Assembly: GCA_947502635.1 (NCBI GenBank)
Contig: CANNAN010000006.1
Coordinates: 124,001 to 188,000 of the forward strand
DNA from: an uncultured Flavobacteriaceae bacterium
GTDB lineage: Bacteria > Bacteroidota > Bacteroidia > Flavobacteriales > Flavobacteriaceae
DNA length: 64,000 nucleotides
Direction of reading: 5' to 3'
The position numbers were made by a program, and so were the translations under genes. Positions 17,246 through 25,137 of this stretch are shown one piece after another. Within the stretch, counting starts at the first letter, position 1; the number at the start of each line of letters is the position of its first letter. Under the pieces are notes generated by a model that did not search any database, was not told the DNA's origin, and saw only the letters and a program-made list of their open reading frames with translations.

Positions 17246-19221
17246 TGAGTCAAGATCAAATTGACATGTTAAAACGTGCGCTTGCTCGTGAAAAAGCTGC
17301 CAGAAAACAAGCAGAAAATATTCTTGAAGATAAAGCAGCCGAATTATATGAAGCAAAGCAGAAGTTAGAAAAATCTTATTCTGAGTTGGAAGCGTTACTT
17401 GATAAAACAGATTCTCAGTTACAAGGTGTTTTTGAAAATATTGTAGATGCTTATGTTATTATAGACCTTAAAGGATACATTCTTAAAATGAATGATGCTG
17501 CTGTAGATTTATTAGGGTTTGAAAATGCCAAGGTAAATTTTAACCTTTTAAAAATGGCGGCCCCTGAGGAAACTCATCGCGTTACAGAATCGTTTCAATC
17601 ACTACTAAAAAATGGTTCTATTACAGACTTCTATCTAAATATAATTACCAAAAAAAATGAAGCTAAATTGGTTCATGTTAATGCCAGTGTTATCTATGAT
17701 AAAGGCATTCCTGTAGCTGCTCAGGGTATCGTTAGAGATATAACCATAGCGAAGCAAAACGAAGAACAATTAATTGAGTCAGAAAACAGGTTGTCTACAC
17801 TTATTCTTAATTTAGATAGTGGGGTTTTACTGGAAGATGAAAATAGGCAGATAGCACTTACTAACAAGATGTTTTGCGAATTGTTTAATATTCCAATATC
17901 TCCAGATTTAATGATAGGACAAGATTGTTCAAATGCCGTAGAGCAGAGCAAAAATCTGTTTGTAAACCCTGAAAAATTTGTATCAAAAATTAATAATATC
18001 CTAAATAGTAGAACAATTGTTTTAGGTGATGAGCTTAAAATGCAAGATGGTAAAATTTTAGAGCGTGACTACATTCCTATTTTTAAGAATAATGAATATA
18101 AAGGACATTTATGGAGTTATAGAGATGTGACTTTAAAACGAAAATATAGCCAAAGTTTAGAAGCCCAAAAACAAAAATATAGCAGCATTATTGCCAATAT
18201 GAATTTAGGTTTGGTTGAAGTTGGAAATGATGATAAAATATTAATGATTAATCAGAGTTTTACCGAAATGTCTGGGTATTCAGAAAAAGAACTCATAGGA
18301 AAAAAAGGCAATGAACTATTTTTAACAAAGGAAAATGCTGAAACCATTGAAACTAAAGACTTAAAACGTCGTAAAGGAGAATCACACTCTTACGAATTAA
18401 AAGTAAAAAATAAAGAAGGGCTCGTTAGACATTGGTTAATAAGTGGTGCGCCGAATTATAATTTGAATGGGGAAGTTGTGGGCTCTATAGGGGTTCATTT
18501 AGATATTACCGATTTAAAAAGTTTACAAATACAAAAAGAAAAATTATTAAATCAATTAGAAAAAAGTAATGATGAGTTGCAAGAGTATGCGCATATAGTA
18601 TCGCATGATTTAAAATCCCCATTGCGAAGTATAGATGCCTTAGTCAATTGGATTAAGGAAGATAATAAAGACAAATTAGATGCTGCAAGTATGCAGAATT
18701 TCGAATTAATAGAAACGACCTTAGAGAAGATGGAACAGCTTATTTCTGATGTTTTGTTGTATTCTAGTATGGGGTCAAAAACATTAGAAAAAGAAAATGT
18801 TGATTTAAATAGTGTTGTAGATGAATTACAAAAAATACTATTTATACCAGAGCATATTTCTATAAACATACTTAATTCATTACCGAAAATAAAAGGGGAT
18901 AAGACTAAGCTTCAGCAATTGTTTCAAAATTTAATAAGTAATGCTGTAAAGTTTAATAATAAAGAGCAAGGTATCATTGAAATAGATGTATTAGATAAAA
19001 AATCGTTTTATCAATTTTCGATTAAAGACAACGGGATAGGTATTGAAAAAAAGTATCATGACAAGATTTTTAAAATATTTCATTCACTTAATAAGAGTAA
19101 GGAATCTACAGGCATAGGCTTGTCTATTGTTAAGAAAATTATTGACCTATATAAAGGTGAAATTTGGATTGATTCCGAAGCAGATAAGGGAACAACATTC
19201 CATTTTACAATCAAGAAATAG
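17245..19221 (+). CDS. Multi-PAS sensor histidine kinase, H-NOX partner
   Basis: 658 residues, soluble, no TM segment. An N-terminal coiled coil (MLKRALAREKAARKQAE) resembles the head of H-NOX-associated kinases and is the likely docking site. Three PAS-like units follow at about 60-170, 180-300 and 310-425. The dimerisation domain has H454 in the H-box HIVSHDLKSPL, and the ATPase domain shows NLISNAVKFN, DNGIGI and STGIGLSIVKK. It lacks a receiver domain, so its phosphate must go to the separate receivers of this operon. It overlaps the H-NOX stop and is followed 4 bp later by the HPt gene. Confidence 0.92.
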   Translation: MSQDQIDMLKRALAREKAARKQAENILEDKAAELYEAKQKLEKSYSELEALLDKTDSQLQGVFENIVDAYVIIDLKGYILKMNDAAVDLLGFENAKVNFNLLKMAAPEETHRVTESFQSLLKNGSITDFYLNIITKKNEAKLVHVNASVIYDKGIPVAAQGIVRDITIAKQNEEQLIESENRLSTLILNLDSGVLLEDENRQIALTNKMFCELFNIPISPDLMIGQDCSNAVEQSKNLFVNPEKFVSKINNILNSRTIVLGDELKMQDGKILERDYIPIFKNNEYKGHLWSYRDVTLKRKYSQSLEAQKQKYSSIIANMNLGLVEVGNDDKILMINQSFTEMSGYSEKELIGKKGNELFLTKENAETIETKDLKRRKGESHSYELKVKNKEGLVRHWLISGAPNYNLNGEVVGSIGVHLDITDLKSLQIQKEKLLNQLEKSNDELQEYAHIVSHDLKSPLRSIDALVNWIKEDNKDKLDAASMQNFELIETTLEKMEQLISDVLLYSSMGSKTLEKENVDLNSVVDELQKILFIPEHISINILNSLPKIKGDKTKLQQLFQNLISNAVKFNNKEQGIIEIDVLDKKSFYQFSIKDNGIGIEKKYHDKIFKIFHSLNKSKESTGIGLSIVKKIIDLYKGEIWIDSEADKGTTFHFTIKK

Positions 19222-19225
19222 TACA

Positions 19226-19543
19226 ATGGAACAACCTAATATATCATATATAGATCAACTTTCAGGAGGCGATAAAGCTTTTAAAGACAAGTTGATAACT
19301 ATTATTAAAGCAGAGTTTCCAAGTGAAAAAAAAGTCTATTTCGAAAACATTGAAGCTAAAAACTTTAAAAAAGCTTCAGAAAATGTACACAAAATTAAGC
19401 ATAAAATTAGTATTTTAGGACTTGAAAAGAGTTATGCCAAAGCTGCAGATTTTGAAAATAATTTAAAAGAAAACAGTGATGAGGGTAAAGAAATGTTTAA
19501 AAACATTCTTGAAAATATAACCAATTTTTTAAAGACTATATAA
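19226..19543 (+). CDS. HPt phosphotransfer protein
   Basis: 105 residues, using the ATG at 19226. An in-frame start lies about 100 bp upstream but is inside the kinase gene; the internal ATG leaves a 4-bp gap and a compact HPt protein. The motif HKIKHKISILG gives H55, K58 and G65, matching the HxxK...G phosphohistidine helix. It can relay phosphate between the receiver at 16291 and the LytTR regulator, making the operon a complete multi-step phosphorelay of separate proteins. Confidence 0.85.
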   Translation: MEQPNISYIDQLSGGDKAFKDKLITIIKAEFPSEKKVYFENIEAKNFKKASENVHKIKHKISILGLEKSYAKAADFENNLKENSDEGKEMFKNILENITNFLKTI

Positions 19544-19553
19544 CCAATTTTTT

Positions 19554-20267
19554 ATGAATTGTATCATTATTGATGACGAAGCTACGGCCAGAGCTATTAT
19601 CTCACAACTCTGTACAAATATTCCAAGTTTAAACGTTCTTGAAGAGTTCTCTAATGCAATTCAAGCCATTAAATACTTAAATCAGAATGATGTAGATCTT
19701 ATTTTTCTGGATATTCATATGCCAGATTTTACAGGTTTCGATTTTATCCAGACACTAAAAAATCCGCCAAAAATAATTTTAACCACTTCGGATGCTAATT
19801 TTGCAATTGAAGCTTTTGAGTATGATTGTATTGTAGATTATTTAGTAAAACCTATTGTTTTACCACGTTTTGAAAAGGCTATACAAAAAGCAGAAGCGAC
19901 CACTTCTAAAACACCAGAAAGCATAATACCAGCAAATGCAATAGAAACAACTTCAGGCAACGATTTGTATATAAATATAGACAGGCGTTTAATAAAGCTA
20001 GATATTCCCAGTATTTATCTTATTGAAGCCAAGGGGGATTATATCAATGTAAAAACTGAAGAGAAAAATTATACAGTGCATTCCACTTTAAAAAAGATTG
20101 AAGAAAAATTACCAGATTCATTATTCCTAAAAGTACATCGCTCTTACATTATCAATATTAAAAAAATCATAGATATTGAAGACAATAGTGTACTTATTAA
20201 AAAAGATGTTATACCAGTTAGCCGCTCAAACAGACCTGAGTTAATGAAGCGTTTAAATTTATTGTAA
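19554..20267 (+). CDS. LytTR-family response regulator
   Basis: 237 residues: receiver at 1-120 with D53 in FLDIHMP and the lysine of YLVKP near 100, then a LytTR DNA-binding domain at about 135-235 (YLIEAKGDYINVKT, FLKVHRSYIINIKKI, IPVSRSNR). LytTR proteins bind two direct repeats one period of about 21-22 bp apart, next to the promoter, and usually activate. It is the last gene of the H-NOX operon, 10 bp after HPt. Five promoters in this window carry a 21-bp-period direct repeat that is the natural candidate operator. Confidence 0.93.
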   Translation: MNCIIIDDEATARAIISQLCTNIPSLNVLEEFSNAIQAIKYLNQNDVDLIFLDIHMPDFTGFDFIQTLKNPPKIILTTSDANFAIEAFEYDCIVDYLVKPIVLPRFEKAIQKAEATTSKTPESIIPANAIETTSGNDLYINIDRRLIKLDIPSIYLIEAKGDYINVKTEEKNYTVHSTLKKIEEKLPDSLFLKVHRSYIINIKKIIDIEDNSVLIKKDVIPVSRSNRPELMKRLNLL

Positions 20268-20315
20268 GCGTAAAAAAACACCTGGTTATTTCTGCAAAGG
20301 TTAAGTAGTTTGGCA

Positions 20316-20421
20316 CTTGCCAGCAGGCAAGGAGCGAAGCATGGGTAACGAGAAATCGCATAATCATAGTAATAAAGCATTAAGCATTAGATGTCTCAAT
20401 CGTGCCTCATTTCAATATGAC
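20316..20421. repeat. Intergenic repeat, reverse copy of the element at 56930
   Basis: A small perfect hairpin (CTTGCC/GGCAAG, 20316-20331) is followed by GAGAAATCGCATAATCATAG (20350-20369) and by GATGTCTCAATCGTGCC with flanks to 20421. The last two blocks are the reverse complement, with few changes, of blocks at 56930-57006. This is a dispersed, probably non-coding repeat of the kind common between genes in flavobacteria. Confidence 0.7.
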
Positions 20422-20448
20422 AAATAGCTTAAACTTTACAAAACAACC

Positions 20449-20515
20449 ACTCGTCTACACTAAATTCTCACCTACCGAAAATTAAAATTTAAACACTTAT
20501 AGTCCTATAGCTTTG
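20449..20515 (+). promoter_or_regulatory. Predicted LytTR operator and promoter, site B (T9SS protein)
   Basis: ACTCGTCTACA at 20449-20459 and ACCTACCGAAA at 20470-20480, period 21 bp. A perfect -7 element TAGCTTTG sits at 20508-20515, 28 bp after the site, and there is no TTG at the -33 position, as expected for an activator-dependent promoter. The ATG is at 20536. Confidence 0.6.
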
Positions 20516-20535
20516 TGATATAAAATACAGATATC

Positions 20536-23115
20536 ATGAAAAAAATACTACTATTACTCGTTCTTATATATGTAGATGTATATGCACAAGACATCCCATT
20601 TAATTGCGATTATAATGCCTACTTATTCCAATACAACGATGTGTACGCTATAGATTTAGCCTCTGGAAATTCGTATACAGTTGCAACAGATATAACAGAA
20701 GGCACTGTTAACGCAACCGCATATAACCCTGCCGATGGATTTATTTGGGGGTCGCTAAGCTATCCAGCAAAATCGATAGTTAGAATAGGTAAAGACTTCT
20801 CAACCCTTACATTTTATGTAGATGAGTTACCAACTTCTGGAAGATATGTTGGTGATATTAGCGCAGAAGGCATTTATTATTTAAAAGCGGGCGGAACACC
20901 ATATTATGCAATAGACCTAAATCCAGATTCTGATAATTATGGAAATTATATAGCAACTAAGAATTTATCAAAAAGTATAAGTATTCATGACTGGGCATTT
21001 AATGCTGTAGATGGTAAATTATATGCCGTAGAAAAGAAAACCAATATATTATATCGTATAGAAGCAGAAAACGGCACCATGGAAAATTTAGGAGAAGTCC
21101 CAATCTTATCTGGCTTAAATTACACATATGGTGCCGTTTATTTTGATGCATCCGGACGTTTTTATGTGTCAGCAAATCAAACAGGAACCATTTATGTTAT
21201 TAAAAATGTTCAAGATTTAGATGGAACTAATACTATGGATTCCAATTTGTTTGCTTTCGGTCCTTCAAGTTCTCAAAATGACGGTGCGCGTTGCCCAACG
21301 GCTCCTGTACCGCAAGAAGATTGTACCAATGGTATTGATGATGATGGCGATGGTTTAATAGACTGTGAAGACCCTTCGTGTTCTGGTTATGCAGCTTGTC
21401 CTGTTATAGAGGCGCCAACATCTACTGCTAATTCAGGAGGTTTAGAAAGTAACAACAGATTGTCCGAGCAGATTAATAAAAGAAACTTTGATCGTGCTAA
21501 GAACAATTACAAATTTGATAAAGTATCCGCAAAGCGATTTACAAAATCAGCTAAATATGGTAAAAAAACAGGTAAAATCGGATTACAATTATCAGATTTC
21601 GTACCGCTAGAAATTTTAAATGAAGACCATGTTATAGAGTCGTCTCCAACAGATTTGTTAAACATTACGAATGCCACAGACATTTATTCGGTAGATTATA
21701 TGAAAGCAGACGAAGCTGTAGCATCAATTCTTGTACTTAAAACCGATAAAGGGGTTTACGAACACACTAAATATATTTGTGATAGGTTATTAGGTGCGGA
21801 GTTAATTTCTGTTTCAACTATAGAAATCAATGAACAAAAATTTATAAAAGCTTTAATTCGAAATATTGATGGCTCTCTGGAATTTGTATTGAGTTTATCT
21901 GCAAAACCGATAAATGATAATACTAACTTCGGAATTGAAAGTCATTGGAATTTAGATAAATATGAAAACAATGCGTCATTTTATAATTTCCAAATATGGT
22001 CTAATTCTTTAGATGATTTATTACGTCTTGGTGAAGAAGTTGTAAGATTATTAGATGTTCAAAAACCAGTGACCAATTATAACAATTCAACACCACCAAC
22101 GGTTTTTGTTAGAAAAGGCAAGTATCATCATGGAAAACTCGATTTAGAAATCGTTAATACGAATAGGAGTGAAGCTGTTAAGTTTGATGGTGGATTGCGA
22201 GCCACAGAAACTAATACCGTAGAGTATGTATCGTCTACTATCGATTTATATGGTAATTACATTACGAATGTAGAAGTAGATGCTGGAAATTTGTTTGATA
22301 TCGGATTTAGAATTGGTGATGGCATACAAACTCCAGATGATTTATTTATGTCTGATGGTCCTTGGGGATATGATAATGCAGCACCAACTACAGTAGTTAC
22401 CGCGTATAACATAGAATCTAATGAAGAGGAATTTAGCGATGAAGAGTTTCCTATTGAACGTAATATAGCATTAGTAGCGAACACGAGCGAATATATTGCG
22501 GCCTACAGAGCTTTAACACCTAAGTTTAACCCCATAGAGCTGTCTGCTTATAATAGCTTTCAGTTTAAAGCTAAAGGCACAGGTACTTTAATTATTAGAT
22601 TGGTAAAAGCAAGTGTCGCTAATTGGGAAGAACAATATCAAACTAGCATAGCTTTAACTAATACATTAAAAGACTATAGTGTACCGTTCTCTGAGTTCAT
22701 GTCTATTACAGGACATGATTTTGAAACTCATGATATAACTTCTATTGTATTTACCATGTTAGCAGAAACAGGTGAGATTGAGACTAAGGAAATGACTTTA
22801 CAACAATTGCGTTTTTCAACAAGTAACACACTTTCAGTAAAATCGTTGAATGATGTTGAGTTACATAAAACATTTGCGTCTCCAAACCCTATGGTGTCTG
22901 GTACAACAATACATTTTACAAGTCAGAATTCAGAACCTGTTGAGTTATTGGTTTTTAATCAATTAGGTAGTTTGGTACAAAAAATGACTTATACAGCTGT
23001 TGCTGGTAAAAATGAAATAAAACTAGAAAGAAAAGGCTTTATGGCAGGCATGTATTTCTGTAATATAAAAAGTAAAACAAAGACTTACAAAACAATTAAA
23101 TTGCTTGTAGAATAA
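20536..23115 (+). CDS. Large secreted T9SS cargo protein
   Basis: 859 residues. An N-terminal signal peptide (1-17) is followed by a propeller-like domain at about 20-260 resembling DUF6923 (NAYLFQYNDVYAIDLASG...). A calcium-loop motif NGIDDDGDGLIDCEDPSC lies near 265-285. The central region is of unknown fold. A beta-sandwich resembling carbohydrate-binding or CIA30-like domains is at about 655-760, and the C-terminus (~770-859) is a type A T9SS sorting domain (PNPMVSGTTIHF ... GMYFCNI). It should be exported, cleaved and attached to the cell surface. It follows the LytTR gene and has its own predicted LytTR site, so it is a likely adhesin or matrix protein of the NO-controlled regulon; that role is inference. 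Confidence 0.85.
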   Translation: MKKILLLLVLIYVDVYAQDIPFNCDYNAYLFQYNDVYAIDLASGNSYTVATDITEGTVNATAYNPADGFIWGSLSYPAKSIVRIGKDFSTLTFYVDELPTSGRYVGDISAEGIYYLKAGGTPYYAIDLNPDSDNYGNYIATKNLSKSISIHDWAFNAVDGKLYAVEKKTNILYRIEAENGTMENLGEVPILSGLNYTYGAVYFDASGRFYVSANQTGTIYVIKNVQDLDGTNTMDSNLFAFGPSSSQNDGARCPTAPVPQEDCTNGIDDDGDGLIDCEDPSCSGYAACPVIEAPTSTANSGGLESNNRLSEQINKRNFDRAKNNYKFDKVSAKRFTKSAKYGKKTGKIGLQLSDFVPLEILNEDHVIESSPTDLLNITNATDIYSVDYMKADEAVASILVLKTDKGVYEHTKYICDRLLGAELISVSTIEINEQKFIKALIRNIDGSLEFVLSLSAKPINDNTNFGIESHWNLDKYENNASFYNFQIWSNSLDDLLRLGEEVVRLLDVQKPVTNYNNSTPPTVFVRKGKYHHGKLDLEIVNTNRSEAVKFDGGLRATETNTVEYVSSTIDLYGNYITNVEVDAGNLFDIGFRIGDGIQTPDDLFMSDGPWGYDNAAPTTVVTAYNIESNEEEFSDEEFPIERNIALVANTSEYIAAYRALTPKFNPIELSAYNSFQFKAKGTGTLIIRLVKASVANWEEQYQTSIALTNTLKDYSVPFSEFMSITGHDFETHDITSIVFTMLAETGEIETKEMTLQQLRFSTSNTLSVKSLNDVELHKTFASPNPMVSGTTIHFTSQNSEPVELLVFNQLGSLVQKMTYTAVAGKNEIKLERKGFMAGMYFCNIKSKTKTYKTIKLLVE

Positions 23116-23138
23116 TTAATAACTACTCTAACTTCATT

Positions 23139-23172
23139 AAAAAGGTAAAAGACATTCGTTTTTTGCCTTTTT
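23139..23172 (+). terminator. Rho-independent terminator
   Basis: AAAAAGGTAAAA (23139-23150) pairs with TTTTTTGCCTTTTT (23159-23172) around an 8-nt loop, with a terminal T-run, 24 bp after the T9SS gene. Confidence 0.75.
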
Positions 23173-23240
23173 ATATTTTAAGTAATTTGTAAGCCTGCAT
23201 TTTTAAAGAAAAATCTTATTATATTAGTGGCAATTAAGAA
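23145..23240. repeat. Imperfect direct repeat, left copy (terminator plus leader)
   Basis: This ~96-bp stretch aligns with 24977-25073 in the same orientation: the terminator hairpin, then a block containing AAGAAAAATCTTA. Identity is about 70 percent by eye. The two copies bracket the genes at 23242 and 23890. Confidence 0.55.
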
Positions 23241-23241
23241 A

Positions 23242-23781
23242 ATGATAATCAGAAAAATCATAATACATTTTATATTGCTAGCTTTATTTTTAAGTTGTAA
23301 TACCTCGAAAAGTATGTTGACTGAAAAACAAGATTCAAAAAATAATTTCACAAAAGTTTCAGGTTTAATATCCAGTAATGAGTTTGAAGAGATAAAAGAA
23401 TTTATACTCAAGAATGGAAATAGAATAACTTATAGAAATTTTGACAATAACAACCCTCATTATAAATTTAAGAGTTGTGATATCTTTTTGGGTGCTGACA
23501 TAGGACAAAGAAATATAAATAATGACCCTGAAACTTCAGATTTTAACCAACTTATTATTGCAGATAGAGATTCAAACATTAAATATTATGAGCTTGTCAC
23601 TGTTAGAAAAGGAGACCTGGCAGCTGCAAAAGCTTGGACAAAAAAAGGAATGAAAGAAAAACAGGTATACCTTGTAGATGGGTATGGTAAAGGACTGAAA
23701 TTAATGCAAAGTAATTTGTCTAACTACTTAGAACAAATAAAGGAAGAAGTAACTACTATTAACAGTGGTAATAAAAAATAG
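23242..23781 (+). CDS. Putative lipoprotein
   Basis: 179 residues from the ATG at 23242; a GTG 15 bp upstream would add five residues before the signal, but the ATG gives a normal lipoprotein signal (hydrophobic 5-17 ending in LFLSC). The mature part is mixed alpha/beta with no recognised domain. A KGDLAAAKAWTKKGM helix near 130 is the most distinctive feature. It is followed 108 bp later by a serine hydrolase gene; the two may form a small unit between direct repeats. Function unknown. Confidence 0.7.
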   Translation: MIIRKIIIHFILLALFLSCNTSKSMLTEKQDSKNNFTKVSGLISSNEFEEIKEFILKNGNRITYRNFDNNNPHYKFKSCDIFLGADIGQRNINNDPETSDFNQLIIADRDSNIKYYELVTVRKGDLAAAKAWTKKGMKEKQVYLVDGYGKGLKLMQSNLSNYLEQIKEEVTTINSGNKK

Positions 23782-23889
23782 TGGCGTAAGTGCTAAAATC
23801 AAAGTAAAAATATAAATAAAGGTTAGTTATGACCTGAAAAATTAAGTGCTAACCCATTAAATACGTATATATAATCATTATCCTTTATT

Positions 23890-24990
23890 ATGAAAAACAT
23901 AGTTACCCTAACAATTTTTATTCTATTGATTAATACATTTTGTTATGGGCAAAACACTTATGAGTATGCTCAACCTAAAAACCTTGAGGATGGGTGGAAA
24001 ACAATAAATCTACAGTCGCAGCGTGTAGATACAACAAAAATCTATAAATTATTCAACCAATTATATCGTAAAGAAAATAAGTTACATAGTATTTTGTTGG
24101 TCAAAAATGGTAAAATCGTTATTGAAGAATATTTCAAAAACCATTCAGTAAATAGGCAACATGACCTTCGTTCTACGACAAAAAGTATACGATCAATTTT
24201 ATTAGGTATTGCTATTGATAAAGGTTTTATAGATAGTATTGATGACCCAATATCAAAGTATCTCATAAGTCCAGTACCAATTAAAAATATTGATGAAAGG
24301 AAAGATAAAATTACCATTAAACACTTATTAACAATGTCAGCAGGGTTTGATTGTAATGATTGGGATAAAAAATCAAAAGGTCAAGAAGATAAAGTGCATA
24401 AAACGAAGAATTGGCTTCAATACACACTTAATCTACCTATGGTCAATGAACCAGGAGTTGTGTCAAATTATTGTTCTATGGGAACAGTTCTGATAGCAGA
24501 AATAATAAGTCAAGCTTCAGGAATGGCAATTGATGAATTTGCGAAGCAACACCTGTTTAACCCTTTGAATATTAGTAATGTAAAATGGGATCACACTTCT
24601 AATAAAAAAGTGATCCCTTCTGCCAAAAGATTGTATATGACTTCACGTGATATGGCCAAAATAGGACAATTAATACTCGATCATGGAAAGTGGAATGAAA
24701 AACAAATTGTCTCCAAAAAATGGATTGAAGAATCGACTACCCCAAAAACAAAAATCACGGAAATTGATTATGGTTATTTATGGTGGAACATTCCATTTAA
24801 GTATAAAGAGCAAATAATTGTCTCTAAAGCTGCAACTGGAAATGGTGGCCAGTATATTATAATTTTTCCCGAGCTAAATATCGTTGCAATATTTACAGGT
24901 GGTGCATACAATTCAGAAGAACAGATGTTGCCATTTGTAATAATGAATGAAATTTTCCTTCCTACATTCATGAGTGGGCAAAAGACCTAA
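23890..24990 (+). CDS. Serine hydrolase of the class C beta-lactamase family
   Basis: 366 residues with a signal peptide (1-20), so periplasmic or exported. The catalytic SxxK motif is STTK at S95-K98, the YxN-type motif appears as SNYCS near 194, and a KHLLTMSAGFDC stretch is typical of the family. The third motif is not the classic KTG. Proteins like this include esterases, D-aminopeptidases and penicillin-binding-like enzymes; the substrate cannot be deduced. The end of the gene overlaps its terminator hairpin. Confidence 0.88.
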   Translation: MKNIVTLTIFILLINTFCYGQNTYEYAQPKNLEDGWKTINLQSQRVDTTKIYKLFNQLYRKENKLHSILLVKNGKIVIEEYFKNHSVNRQHDLRSTTKSIRSILLGIAIDKGFIDSIDDPISKYLISPVPIKNIDERKDKITIKHLLTMSAGFDCNDWDKKSKGQEDKVHKTKNWLQYTLNLPMVNEPGVVSNYCSMGTVLIAEIISQASGMAIDEFAKQHLFNPLNISNVKWDHTSNKKVIPSAKRLYMTSRDMAKIGQLILDHGKWNEKQIVSKKWIEESTTPKTKITEIDYGYLWWNIPFKYKEQIIVSKAATGNGGQYIIIFPELNIVAIFTGGAYNSEEQMLPFVIMNEIFLPTFMSGQKT

Positions 24991-25073
24991 GTTTTTTGCC
25001 TTTTATATTATAAAATATTTATAAATTCACATATTGAAGAAAAATCTTAGTAGTTTGTATAATAGAAATAAAG
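24977..25073. repeat. Imperfect direct repeat, right copy, including a terminator
   Basis: Right copy of 23145-23240. Its first part is a terminator: GGCAAAA (24977-24983) pairs with TTTTGCC (24994-25000), followed by TTTTAT. The stem begins inside the last codons of the serine hydrolase gene. Confidence 0.55.
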
Positions 25074-25137
25074 TTGCCTAGTAACTATATTCAAAATGTT
25101 CTAAACAATTAGCTCACTTAACCTAAAAAAGAAAATT

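Noticed and set aside
19127-19225. Upstream start for the HPt protein inside the kinase gene
   Set aside because: It would overlap the kinase catalytic domain by about 100 bp; the ATG at 19226 gives a compact HPt domain and a 4-bp gap.
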